A stretch of 64,000 nucleotides of DNA from Limnomonas spitsbergensis (taxonomy: Eukaryota > Chlorophyta > Chlorophyceae > Chlamydomonadales): the NCBI GenBank assembly GCA_037349105.1, contig JAYJMM010000052.1, positions 186,001 through 250,000 on the forward strand, read 5' to 3'. Positions within the stretch are counted from its first letter, which is position 1. Every line of letters starts with the position of its first letter. Made by a program: the position numbers and the translations under genes. The notes under the pieces were generated by a model that worked only from the letters and a program-made list of their open reading frames with translations, made no database searches and was not told where the DNA came from. Below, one piece after another: positions 22,549-33,865 of this stretch.

Positions 22549-23450
22549 TACTCAGGGAAGGCCGAGCCCTGAGCGGCAAGGCCGCTGAGCACGTGACGAT
22601 ACCCGCGCCGTAACCGGCAAGGAGCGGGCAGGCGCCTGCGTAGCCGAAGATGCCTTCAGACGCAGCGCGGCTTGTCCTAGTACCCGGCAGGCAGTGGGCC
22701 GGCAGCCAACGGGCCGAAGGCGGGAAATGCAAGATTGGGACTAGGCTATGGCAGCGACGTAGTGCAAATTTGTTTCTCAAGAACCATAGCAGCAAGGCTG
22801 CGGTAGTACATATGCTGGGGAGATGATGGATGAAGATAATTAGTCAGTTCGTGTGATGATAACACAGCGGGGGGCACATCCCGCTGCTACGGCGCACATT
22901 TCCTGTGGCCTTGAAGACCAGGTGTCTATGGCGCAGTGGGGCGAGAGCAGCGGTTATTCTTAGCCTGGCCTGATGACTTCGCAGAAAACTCTGTTTGCTA
23001 GCCAGTAGTGGGCTGAACAGCTAGGATTTGTAGGATTCCGCGCAATAATTGCGCATCAGCAGCTGAGACTCTGTGGAATTTTTTCTTTTGAAGAAGGCCT
23101 GAACCAGGCAGATTTGCTGAGCGATTTGAGCTTCTACGTACATATTTTCCAGAAGTTTCTTTCAGCACCACCCCTTTTCCGGCTCCCCGCGCATGCCTGG
23201 AGGGCTTAACGCTGGGGAGCGGGGGGCCAGTAAAGTAGTAGGGGCGGTACCCACGAGACAGGGACACCCAGACAGGCCCTAGACAGGAAGACTCTCCTAC
23301 TAGGGCTGTGCCTTTCAGTTATCATGTTAACAACTCTTGTATGCAGTACAAGGAGCCTGAGTGTACGACGCTGTACCGTATTTGTGAGTAGAGGACGCCT
23401 CTCTAAGGCGTCCTGACCGGAGTTCACGGTATTTACCTTAGTATTGCAGT
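22549..23450 (+). other. LTR-like 3' region of the retroelement
   Basis: There is no coding potential. A perfect 9-bp hairpin (AGGACGCCT, loop ctcta, AGGCGTCCT) lies at 23392-23414, shortly after gctgtaccgtatttgtg. This layout would suit a U3-R-U5 segment, but without a matching 5' copy the LTR call is inference. Confidence 0.35.
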
Positions 23451-24540
23451 TACTGCTTTATGGTGCGACATTGCACATTCAGCCCCCGCTTGCTCAGCAC
23501 CACCGATTGCAAATTCAGCCCCAGCAGGCACATCAGTACATCACCCCAACACGCACATTCAGCCCTTTGCATTGCAAGAAATGCTGAATTGCGTGTGTTG
23601 GTCTCCCCAATGTTGCGCCCCCCAGGCCCCCACCCCATGCACAGTCCCAGATGGGCAGCCTCTCCAAGTTTCATACATAGTGCATGTGGTGCATGACGGA
23701 ATCCGGTGGTTTTGAGAGTGGCATGCGCGGTAAGTTCTTTTGTAATCTGAAATGAGACAAGCCTGAATGAAGCCATGAATGAATCCATCTAAATGAAGCC
23801 ACGTCAAAAATACTGCGTTAATACCGGGTCGGACCCACCAATACAAAGTGCCCCCCCCCCCACACATAGCCGTATATAGAACCGGGGCCTATAGCCGCCA
23901 TTACACGTGGTGATATGACCTTGCAACTTGGCATCATGCTCAGTGAGTGCTTGGCCACTGGCCTAGGCGGCAGGGTAGCCGCTGTGAGCAGAGGACAGAG
24001 GCACAACCAGCAGAGGTCCAGCATTTGCGTATTCAGGGATGGAGCTTGGGATCCTTAATCTCGATGCATATCTTCAGCAGTTCGGCTGCGCTGCGCTGCA
24101 TTACGTTCAGCGATCACCTTGCGCCCTTACGCTGACCCTCGTCATGGCTTGTCATCGTGTCACGATTTGAATTTTGCCACCTACGACCTATCGCGATCAG
24201 CCAAGTTCTTCAATGCGCAGCATCCGCTTGAAGTTATGTAAGAAAAGTTGTTTATAAATCAAGGCGATTCCAATGCACAGTAGCGCATGAACTTCCCGCG
24301 CCTGCTTCGCAACTTCTGCCTGCCTGCAAGGCTTTCAGCTACACATGAGTAGTTCAATACTTTATCTTTGAGCTCCTACTCATTGTCCGAGGTAAGAGTT
24401 ATAAATTAGGATGAGAGCGCTACGCTATGACGCACAACGTTTTCTTGGACAGCCGGGAGCCAAGGGGTACCCCCAAGGGACGGTGCCCAAGGGGTACTAC
24501 CATCAATAATGGGTACCTTAGTTTCGTCTCTGGGTGACTC
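23451..24540. other. Intergenic stretch, no gene seen
   Basis: It contains weak repeats (gcacattcagcccc three times near 23472-23567; caaggggtac twice near 24462-24497) but no supported exon or RNA. Confidence 0.45.
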
Positions 24541-24592
24541 CGGGGGCAGAGCCCCAGCGGCCTTCGGCCGCCCGGCGGGACTCTGCCGAAAA
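24541..24592. repeat. GC-rich double hairpin (second copy near 27545-27595)
   Basis: GGCAGAG (24545-24551) pairs with CTCTGCC (24581-24587). Inside, CGGCC (24558-24562) and GGCCG (24566-24570) pair around ttc. A variant with the same ccccagcg..cctt.ggccgcccgg order lies near 27550. Such GC-rich palindromes are common in chlamydomonadalean organelle and nuclear DNA (general knowledge; not checked here). Confidence 0.55.
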
Positions 24593-24904
24593 GCCTTTGA
24601 CCCTTGATGATGATTCAGGAAAGTGCGGCAGGTCAGAAGAGACCACACCAGCCGTGTCCAGTCATTCCCAGCCCGGCCCAACTAACATGGCCAGCAATCC
24701 AGCATAGCCCAGCAGGCCGCCGCCAGCCTAGCTCAGTCCCACAGCTTCAGCTGTTGCCCTTGATTGCCTTTGATTGCCCGAGTTTAACCCTACCGGTAAC
24801 GCAATCTCAGGAGGTCAGCTCCATTCTACTTTTAATTTTGTTTCTGCGGACAGCGAGTGGTAGTATTTGAATAAATAAACGTCATCAATCGTCGTCAAGC
24901 AACC

Positions 24905-27360
24905 TTGAACCTTGAACCACGAAAGATTACGCGGCCTCACGTTCCGGTGTCTGGCTCCGGGGTGTTTGCAGAAACACCCTCCCCGGAAATCTCCCGAAGA
25001 CCAGAAGACCGTTGTACACGTTTTTCCCAGGTCCCAATGAGAAACGTGCTGTTAGACCACCAAAAGTCGTACAGTACGTCTCTTGTTTTTCTGAGGACCA
25101 CCCCCCTCCCCGGAAAGAACACCCACCTGATGGGAACTTTCCCGAAGACCATAAGACCGTCGACCCGTCGTACGCGATTTTTCCCAGGTCTCAGTCGGAA
25201 ACGGGCTGTTACAGCACGTTTCTGATTGGACATGGGAAACTTTCCGGGTTGTTTCCGGGTCGTTTAGACTGCGTTACGTTTGAGGTTGCGATTGGCAGTT
25301 GCGTTTGGGTTGCGTTTGGATTTAGCGTGAATCTGACGCTAAACTGGTCTCACTGCGTTTGGGCAAGACGGCAGGGCAAGACGACGTCAGGGCACGGCAT
25401 GGTACATTTTTGTGCGAATTCCGTCTCCCAGCGACTCGGGGTTGATATTTCCTTACATTGTAACATATACATTGTTCGTGTCCAGCTTAAGATCAAGCTT
25501 AAGCTGGAATTCATGAAAAATCTCAAACGCGAAACGTCAACCCCCACCCCCCTGCGTTTGCGTTTCGCGTTTTGACACGTTGCGTTTGGCGTTTGGGTAG
25601 TGTGACCGGCGTCGCATTTGCACTTTTTCCTGACGCAACCCCAAACGTAACGCAGTCTGACCGACCTCTTAGAGCAGAAACACTGGACACCGGAAAATCT
25701 CCGGGGCCCTTTAGACCACCATGAATCGTACAGTACGTCTCTTGTTTTTCCGGGGACGGACCTCCCCCCTCCCCGGAAATTCCAAAGACCCCGGAGAGTT
25801 TTCAGTTCTTCGAATGGTTTTTGTTTATGAATATTAATCGCCGCATTTTTCTTCCCATTAACTTATCGGGCGGTAGTGATGGGGGCGGCCCTGCAGAAAG
25901 GCCGCGGGCCGCCTCGGCCTTGGTCACTCAGCGAGCGAGTCATCCCTAACATCATCCTTATCATCATCAGCAGCAGCACAAGCAGCTGCAACAGCGCAGA
26001 TAACATATAGGCACACATTCGGCAATATCGCAGTAAGCCCTGATCCACGCAAGATTACGCGGCCTCACGTTCCGGTGTCTAGCTCCGGGGTGTTTGCAGA
26101 AACACCCACCCCGGAAATCTCCCGAAGACCAGAAGACCGGCGTACACGCTTTATTCCTAGGTCCAATCAGAAGAGTGCTGTTATTATCAGCTTTACAGCA
26201 CGTTTCCGACTGGGACCTGGGAACTTTCCGGGTTGTTTCCGGGTCATTTTGAACTGAAACGCTGGACCTGGGAAAGTTCCCAGTCTCTTTACAGCCCGTT
26301 TCTGATTGACTGCGGAACTCCTCCGCAGGCCCTGTCGTACAGAAACGGGTCTGTGAAACTCTTCCGCAGGCCTTTAGAAGACTCACAGCCTGTTTCTGAT
26401 TGACTGCGGAACTCCTCCACAGGCCCTGTCGTACAGAAACGGGGTCTGTGGAACTGCTCCGCATGCCTTTAGAAGACCCACGTGCGGCTTTTTTTCCGAG
26501 GACCCCCCCCCCCCCTCCTCGGAACTTCCACAGTCTGCGGAACATTTTAGGCCTTCGAATTGACATTAATTATACTTAAGAACCCCTATATTTTTCTGTC
26601 CATGGACCTATCGGGCAGTGGCCGTGGCGGCGACCCTGGACAAAGGCCGCGTCAGGCATCCTTCTACGACCCTTCGAGGATAAGACCAAGGGTACCGACA
26701 GCCATTGGAGGCATATTGTTATTAGGAAGAGATGTGGTTGAAACGTTGCGAAGAGAAAGAGAAATGAAGGGATAATGTGCACACAATCGGCAATACTACA
26801 GTACGCCCTGAACCCTGCACGGTCTCGTTCCGCAGGGTCCAATCAGAAACGACCTCTGTGGAACTCTTCCGCAGGCCATTAGACCGTCGTACATTTTTTT
26901 TCGCGCCTTTCATGAAGCACAGCGAGCGAATCAGCAGATGCAGCAGAGCAGGTAGAAATGCGGCATGGTGTCGAGCAGGACTTACAGCCTGTTTCTGATT
27001 GACTGCAGAGAAAAAAATGTACGACGGTCTAATGGCCTGCGGAAGAGTTCCGCAGAGGTCGTTTCTGATTGGACCCTGCGGAACGAGACCGTGCAGGGTT
27101 CAGGGCGTACTGTTGTATTGCCGATTGTGTGCACAGTATCCCTTCATTTCTCTTTCTCTTCACAACGTTTCGACCACGCTCCGCAGGGTCCAATCATTTA
27201 GATCACCAAGAGTCGTACAGTACGTCTCTTGTTTTTCCGAGGACCCCCCCCCCCCTCCCCGGAAAGGACACCCACCTGGGAACTTTCCCGAAGACCATAA
27301 GACCGTCGTACGCGATTTTTCCCATGTCTCAGTCGGAAACGGGCTGTTAAAGTAAGGGGC
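24905..27360. repeat. Cluster of nested, partly inverted repeats
   Basis: A block of about 140 bp (gattacgcggcctcacgttc ... cccgaagaccagaagaccg) occurs at 24923 and 26052. A second (gggaactttcccgaagaccataagaccgtcg) occurs near 25131 and 27268. A third (tcgtacagtacgtctcttg) occurs at 25066, 25726 and 27212. A fourth (cgtttctgattgactgcgg) occurs near 26288, 26389 and 26989. Many modules are complementary to each other (accgtcgtac, tccgcaggcc). No protein is supported in the cluster. Confidence 0.7.
26735..27177. repeat. Long inverted repeat (167-bp arms, 109-bp spacer)
   Basis: The left arm 26735-26901 is near-identical to the reverse complement of 27011-27177; I count about five mismatches. 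The arms contain gtgcacacaatcggcaata, the gaccctgcggaacgagaccg block and a terminal A/T run next to the spacer. The spacer 26902-27010 holds a separate copy of the cagcctgtttctgattgac module. A transcript would fold into a long hairpin. It may also be a foldback element. Confidence 0.8.
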
Positions 27361-28445
27361 AGGGGCGGAATGGCAGAGGGGCAGAGCGGACAAGTAATCA
27401 GAGGTGCTGCTGCGTAGCTCGAAATACGGCAGTGCTGTCGGGTATGTGACTTTTCAGAGGGCAGGTGCAGAAGGGTCACCTGGACCCCATGCAAACCAGG
27501 GGGGCGGACTGACTGACGGATACGTGGTGACTGGTGACTGAGGGCTTCGTCCCCAGCGACCTTAGGCCGCCCGGGGGGGCTCTGCCGAAAAGGGAGACTT
27601 GACGCAACACACCAGCTTCTAACTAAAGCTTGTACATATGCCCTTTAATCGCCTTGCTCTTGTGCTTCTTAGAGACCTCCTCGTTCAGCACCCCTTTAAA
27701 CTCCTCAGCGCTGATGGCGTATCTTGCCACACCTGCCTCCGTTAGCTTTTTACCAGGTTGGGCTGACTCCATGTGGTTTAGGATGTGGTAGTTGCTGGTA
27801 TAGTAGTCTCGACAGCAGCAACAGCAGTAGCTTCGATAGCAACAGCAGCATGTGCGAGATATGTAGGTGTAGCGGGAGTAGGAGGGCTGAATAAATATGT
27901 AATCATACGCTGAGGCCTCCTTGGCCAGCTGCTCAGGCATCTATTGCACACTTTTTCTTGTCGATGGTTCCCGTCATAGTATATTCCCCTATATGTGACA
28001 GAACCGTATTTACCGCTAACGCGGCGGCGGAGTCTCCGTAACTACACCACGGAGCCTTATAGTCTTAGGTAGAAGCCCGGCATCCACACTTTACGCCTTA
28101 ACGGATAGGCCGAGGCAATGTTCCCCGTACATGCTAATTAGGGCGTGCCGGGACCGACCTTGTTCTCCCGACACCGCCACTGACTTTTGACTTCGTCCCC
28201 TAAAAAAGGACAGACCTCTTGTGTAAACAACACGAACCTAGCTATCCAGGATACTTGTCTTTCGGCATACCCAAAGTCAGCACCTATCCAAGCAGTAAAG
28301 TCTAGATCAGCCGAAAGTTGTAATAGCGGTGAATAGTGGCGACATTCCTTTTAGCTGACGCGGTGCCGGTGATATTTAAGACTTCGCCACAATGCTCATA
28401 TGTACTGTAGTAGTTGTTCTGCCATCCATTGCTTGTAGCGGTTTG
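27361..28445. other. Intergenic stretch with element B
   Basis: It holds the second GC-rich palindrome (about 27545-27595) and the relative of element A (about 27965-28170). A 105-codon minus-strand frame (27623-27940) has a cysteine/tyrosine-rich run and no recognisable domain, so I do not call it a gene. Confidence 0.4.
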
Positions 28446-28752
28446 GACTTATGTTTGCACTTTCCAGGTTTCGGATTAAAAATCTAAAGCATGTCAAGTC
28501 GACATACCAAGTGGACATAACTTGAACATACGCACGATCGCCTTCAGATTGAGTGCTACATCCATTTGATGCACCCCTTAGCTGCTTCTCGACAACATCG
28601 ATATGCAACACCATAGCGCAGGAAATGGGGAGCAACTAACTCGGCAATTGTTATCGTCCGTACGCTCATGTTATGTCGACTTGGTATGTTTATGTCGACA
28701 TAACATGTTTTTAGATTTTCAATTAGAAACCTGAAAAGTGCAGTCATAAGTC
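28446..28752. mobile_element. MITE-like element with imperfect terminal inverted repeats
   Basis: Left end gacttatgtttgcactttcc and right end (reverse complement) gacttatgactgcacttttc match, and both arms run on through caggtttc..att.aaaatctaaa and the cgacataccaagt.gacata segment for about 90 bp. The right arm contains a perfect 14-bp palindrome pair (28667-28680 with 28694-28707, catgttatgtcgac). No coding capacity; no clear target duplication. Confidence 0.5.
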
Positions 28753-29747
28753 AGAACTGTTACACAACATATCAAATTGGGCTAAATCATAGCAAAATGG
28801 GCGATAATGGGCTGAATAACAACTGTGCTAGTGTTTGCGGAGCTGCCCCCCCTCCCATGCTCAAATGGCATGCAAAGGGGGCTGAAATTAATGCGCGCCA
28901 TATTCTTAATTCAAATCGACAGCACTGGCCATGGGGAATGCAACGGCGTAGCTCTATTCTCTATCTGATGCTTAAACAAAGACGTTAATTCCCCCCCAAA
29001 ATATATTCTTGGCGAGACCCTCCGACCTGCTCCGACCTACCCCCCCACTTTACCTCACCACATCAACCTCCCCCTCTGAACTAAAAATAACTGTAAGGCC
29101 AGATTTGGAATCCTCTCATCAAGCTCTGCAAATTTGGATTATGGGGCATGACAGATTTATTTTGCCCCCCCTCAGTCTTTGGACGAAAACAACAGCATGG
29201 TGCATGGAGAGAGCCTCACAAGTAGCAACCCTTATTGTGGGCAACCTAAAAACGGAAACACACAAATAATGAGCACACCAACACGTAGGGTGCAATCTTA
29301 CGGTATGTCATTATATCTTCTAGCTACACCGGTATGTCAGATGTGCTGTCGTAGTGTCGTCCCTCCTACCATGATTGCCTGTCCTGTCACTTCCACTTTC
29401 CATCCAGGGCATCGAATTACCGGTATGTACTACTTCACTACTTACGAAACTGCCCCAGTTCAACAAGCCATGTTGATCTACCTCGTACGTGGCGTAACTA
29501 CCGGTGGCAGGGGGGGCACTTGTGGTTGACGGTTAGAAGGCTGTGATTACCGGTATATGGAATTGAAAAAATAATAAGCTTGATAGACTTACCACCTGGC
29601 ATGTGCATGTAAGGCATCTAATGGCTCTTGCTGCATTTCTTCACATCTAAAACAAGAGACATCACTTGACATTTTTCACACTTTTAAAACAGGTGGGCGA
29701 TATATACTCGGTGGCTGCAGATCTCATCAGGGAATCGGAGGCAAGAG

Positions 29748-29755
29748 TATAAATA
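29748..29755 (+). promoter_or_regulatory. Candidate TATA box of the KDEL receptor gene
   Basis: TATAAATA lies about 170 bp upstream of the ATG at 29922, a spacing that leaves room for a 5'UTR of about 140 nt. The position is plausible but there is no other support. Confidence 0.35.
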
Positions 29756-29921
29756 AATACATCGGGAAGCAGGTGTTTGCATACGAATTTACATCGAAAT
29801 TATGCTTGCCGAAGCTGTTGTTTGCGTAGACCGTCTGTTGTCAATCCGTCTTTGAAGATCTTCCCCAAACTGTATCCCAGATATATAATAAGTTTATTTT
29901 CGGAGTCATCAAATTTGCAGC

Positions 29922-32900
29922 ATGAATATTTTCAGGTGCGCCTGGCTCGGAGCCTGGTACTTTTTGTCGATCTTCAAGGAAGCGGGTCTCATCTGTCACG
30001 CAACGCAGGTTGTCGGGCGACATGGTCCACTTGCTCTCTTTCATAGTATTGGTCTTAAAGATGAACGCAACAAAAAGCTGTCGAGGTACGCCATGAGCAG
30101 GATTCGTTCAGGGCACGAGGGGCCGACCAGTGACACACACATCCTGTCGCTTCAAAAGGCTAACGACTGCATTAATAACTTGGCTGTTCTACAGGAATTT
30201 CCTTGAAGACTCAGGAGCTGTATACCTTGGTGTTTGTGTGCCGCTATCTGGACATCTTCACAAACTTCGTCTCCATGTGGGTAACACCATGCGACATGCG
30301 AATATAGATACCATGGGCCGAATGCATGAAGAGACCATGCGCCATGCGCATTTATGCGCCATGCAGTCATGCACCATCGGTAATACCAAGCGCCATGCAC
30401 ATTGAGATACCATGCACCATGCACACTTCGGCGCATGCCTGTCAAGGAGGCAGTGCACCTTGGCGCACAGGAGCATTTAGCATGTTGCTTTCATCAATGT
30501 CGGACTTGAATGGCTCTACTGATGCCAGCTCCCCCATGGTCGTGCACAGGTACAACACTGTCATGAAGCTGGTCTTCCTTGGTACGTAGATTTCAGGAAC
30601 GCAGGCCTTGCAGGCGCTGATGCTGAGTCTGGTGCCTCTGCTCCTTTGCCTGTCACCTATCTGCCTGGAAAGATTCGGGCGTCCTTTGATCGCCCTGGTG
30701 ATAGAATGGCCTCGTCAGCAGACGTCCGCTACCAGCTCGGTACAGAATGGATTATAACATGTCAAGAGTTCTTCTGTCATATGTGCCCTTGACCCCTGGG
30801 GTGCTTTCTTGTCGCAGCTCTCGTTTCCCCCTTCTTCTGAAAGGGTACGCAAGCAAATTGCCCTCTGCCTGCCCCATCGTCTGCCCCTCTCCTGCCTGGT
30901 GCGCCAGTATGTATTTTTCACAACTAAGCTACATATCAGCTACACTTCGGCTTCCGGCCAGACACCCTAAGCATTGTCAACCATGCTTAGGCCGCCGGCC
31001 GTAGGCTGGCCCAGGTTTGGTCCTCATCTGGCCTTTGTTGGCCTAATAGCAAAAAATGTTTAGCCCTAAACCCTAAACCCTATGTTGGCTTCGTAGCTCA
31101 AAAACAAACTGTAATTTGTCCCCTATTCAGGTACCTCCTTTTCCATCCTGTACATGATGCGGGGCCATAAAGTCATCAAGACCACCTACGACAAGGAGCA
31201 GGACACGTTTCGCTACATTTTCCTAGTCCTCCCGTGCGCTCTGCTCGCGGTTCTGCTACATAATGCATGGACGCCGTTCGAGGTGCGCTTTCGCAATGTG
31301 TGGGCCTCTGTTCAGATCCAGACGGCCATACCTGGCTTGCCTGTAAGCTACTTTGAGCTCAAGCTGATTTGGTTTGCAGTCGTTCCGCAAGAGCTGATGA
31401 TTCAGAGCGTTTTGCGGTGCACCCCAGTCCATAGGGCTGATGTTGGACTGTAAAATTGTCAAGCTTGCACGAGTAGTATTGCCGCGGGCCCCAGTCAGGC
31501 CAGCACATCCCCAGGGGGGCTCAGAATGCAGTGACTTTCGCATTTCCAGACTCCTACCATTGGCTGGTCACGTGCAGCACTCCACCACCTCGCCGCCTGG
31601 AATGAGTACTTTTTCGTGAATGGTCTTTTCAACTGCGTCTTGAACACCCCTGGCATTGCCGCCCCCATCTACAACGCCGGCAACAATCCTGCCACTGTAT
31701 ACTTTTTGGTGCAGAAAAAAACAGAAGTGCCCAGTCCGCTAGTCGTTGTGAGGTGGCTACAGTCATGCCACTGCTCATAGAGGGTGCTTAAGTAATAGGA
31801 GCTGCCCACCCGCCCTCTGAGGTGGCGATGATCCTGCCACTATTCATATCCGGGTATCTCGCTACTTCATTTTAGCTTCTTCGCAATTCAGCTACTTCAT
31901 GGCCTACGACCGGTGGGGCATAGGCAGCAGAACCTGCTGATCCCAGCCCCCAGTATCCTCCCCTCTTCGCTGGCCTTGATCCCTCCCCTCGATTCTTTGC
32001 CACGCCCCAGGTGATTTGGACTTTCTCCCTATACCTGGAAGCAGTGGCAATCCTGCCCCAGCTGGTGCTGCTGCAGCGCACTCAGAACATTGACAACCTG
32101 ACCGGAAACTACGTCTTTCTGCTGGGGTGCGTCCGTGCATGGGAGTAAGGGTAGTGCAATAACTTTCTCTGCTAAGTGTGTGAAACGTGGTTTCTCTTCA
32201 AATGTAATAAAGCGACCTAGTAAAGATGTCCTCCTTCTGGTGTGTGCCCGTGCATGGAGCAAGCTTAGTGTAAAATAACTCCATATTTGAATTGGAGGTT
32301 TCCAGGAGGCTTCTCTCAAATGTTTTTTAACAGCGGCACTAAAACCAGAGTTGCACCTTGCCTGACGACACCAGCATCTCATTCCATGGCTGTCATGCCC
32401 GAACCAAACTTCCAAATCTTTGAGTGTTCAAAGATTTTTGAACGTTGCAGCTGAATCAAATGTTCACATTCATTTAAGCGCAAACAGTGCAGGGCCTTTC
32501 AAATCCGAGTTCCATTTCTTCCCATGGCGCACATCTGCATATTGTTAAAAGCTGGAGTGTGCCATCCAATCTGATACCGTGTGCGTCGTTTTGTCTTTTG
32601 TAGGCTGTACCGAGGCCTGTACATCCTGAATTGGATCTACCGCTTCATGACGGAGCCACATTACATCCAATGGATTGGTGAGAGGGGGCAAGTAGTATCA
32701 GGGGTGGGTCCACACTTGTGTGGGTGAGGGCAGACAAGCAAAAATTAACTTCAATTTTCTAGAGCATGATGAAGCCACGGTGGGTTCGTGAGAGATGGAA
32801 AGTAGTACCAGGGGGGGGGGGAGGAGGGCCAAACTTGTGTGGGTACGCGCAGGCTGGCGATAATCACCTTGAGATTTCTAAAGCACGGCGGAGCCCCCTG

Positions 32901-33257
32901 ATGTCCTGTGTATTGGTGAGAGATGCGATGCTCCAAGAGGCGCAATGCAGCCCTGTCTGCCGGATCTCATGGATTGATTCCATTAACTGATCACTTGGAC
33001 TAGTCATGTGGATTTATCCCATTTGTTTCCTCCATACAAATCACCATGAGCACTGCGAGGCCTGAGGTTAAACCCTGCCCAAACCCTTAGAAACAAGCCC
33101 TGAACCTAAGACCAAACTTAAAATCTCCAGCCCAGAATCTGACAACTAAACTTTTTTTCATCTGTCACCCTTCTGTTCCTGCATCTATCATACCCCTCCT
33201 CCTGCATATCGTGCACCCTTGCTGCTACATAACGAGGCAAGGAGGGTTTGCACTAGG

Positions 33258-33291
<34 letters not shown>

Positions 33292-33562
33292 AGGCTGACC
33301 TTGCCTACTTAGCTTCCATGTTGAGGCAGGCTGGGCCGCAGAGGTGACAAAATGTTTTCTGTGCTGTGTTCCATGAATGCTGCGCACAGATAGGATGTGG
33401 TTTTGTCCTTGTCATGGCTTGTTTTGATTGGAGACATGTATCTACCCCTCGCTGCACGTAGTTTGGATATCGGGGATCGTGCAGACCGGCCTCTACATCG
33501 ACTTCTTTTATTACTACGTCAGGAGTTGGAGGAACAATGAGAAGCTGGCTCTCCCAGCCTGA
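29922..33562 (+). CDS. ERD2: ER lumen protein-retaining receptor (KDEL receptor, ERD2)
   Basis: Exons: 29922-29935, 30009-30085, 30195-30276, 30550-30581, 31131-31282, 32011-32126, 32604-32677, 33462-33562. GT-AG introns; 648 nt give 215 aa, the usual family length. The protein starts MNIFR, as typical family members do, and carries GDMVHLLSF, CRYLDIF (Arg47 and Asp50 match the numbering of the animal receptor's ligand-binding site), SLYLEAVAILPQL with the conserved Glu, LYRGLYILNWIYRF, IVQTGLYIDFFYYY and the C-terminal KLALPA. It is a seven-helix Golgi membrane protein that binds escaped ER proteins at low pH and returns them in COPI vesicles. The first exon is only 14 nt, typical of a split start. 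Introns 6 and 7 and the 3' flank contain copies of the neighbouring exon ends. Confidence 0.95.
32103..32282 (+). repeat. Copy of the exon 6/intron 6 donor of the KDEL receptor
   Basis: The true junction (tctttctgctgg|ggtgcgtccg, about 32115-32134) and the following gtgcatgggagtaagggtagtg recur about 115 bp later (gatgtcctccttctggtgtg, then cccgtgcatggagcaagctt, near 32225-32265). Both copies end in aataact. Confidence 0.65.
32645..32930 (+). repeat. Three copies of the exon 7/intron 7 donor of the KDEL receptor
   Basis: The exon end gacggagccacattacatcc, then tggattg|gtgaga (32649-32683), is followed by gatgaagccacggtgggttcgtgaga (near 32769) and ggcggagccccctgatgtcc...tattggtgaga (near 32889). 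The period is about 120 bp. A shared spacer (cttgtgtgggt, then tagtaccagggg-like) separates them. Both downstream copies keep a GTGAGA donor. Confidence 0.75.
33259..33292 (+). repeat. (TTTC)n microsatellite
   Basis: About eight tandem TTTC units lie in intron 7 of the KDEL receptor gene and end in ctag. Confidence 0.9.
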
Positions 33563-33694
33563 GCTCTTTCAATGTCGTTAGGCCCATTGATCAACCCATG
33601 CGTTTCGGTCTGGCGACCACTTCATCTATATTGCAATATTCCGGGCGAGCTCACTTGTTGGAGGAGCTGGGGGGGAGGGGGGTATGCACTGTTA

Positions 33695-33865
33695 CATATT
33701 GTTGGAGGAGCAATGAGAGTTATGAGACGCTTGCCCGCTCCCCCAGCCTGAAAGTCCCTAGAGCGAGAGCGAGGGGCAAGAAGCTACTGTTTAACCATGA
33801 GCTTCCTAGCTCTCCCGGCCTGAGGGTCTCAAGGGAGTAGAGCGAGGTGCAAGGTGCTGCTGTGG
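33695..33865 (+). repeat. Two decayed copies of the KDEL receptor 3' end
   Basis: The true end (gttggaggaacaatgagaag ... ctctcccagcctga, 33527-33562) recurs at 33699-33752 (gttggaggagcaatgagagt ... gctcccccagcctga) and again at about 33796-33822 (catgagcttcctagctctcc, cggcctga). Both are followed by an agagcgag-type motif. They show that junction-style duplication also affects a terminal exon. Confidence 0.65.

Larger units (their letters stand above)
19167..23450 (+). mobile_element. Decayed Ty3/gypsy-like retroelement with a cytosine methyltransferase
   Basis: Order on the plus strand: C5-cytosine DNA methyltransferase (19167-about 20430), linker, integrase with zinc-binding and catalytic domains (about 20740-21900), PHD-finger-like C terminus broken by a TAG, then an open tail to 22548 and an LTR-like 3' region. 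At least three frame changes (near 20215, 20650 and 21405) and one in-frame stop show that the copy is dead or badly sequenced. Gag, protease, reverse transcriptase and RNase H are not visible in the 1.5 kb upstream, so it is 5'-truncated or non-autonomous. No matching 5' LTR was found. Confidence 0.75.

Noticed and set aside
27623..27940. Minus-strand 105-codon frame
   Set aside because: Cysteine/tyrosine-rich low complexity in the middle, no recognised domain, no splice or signal support.
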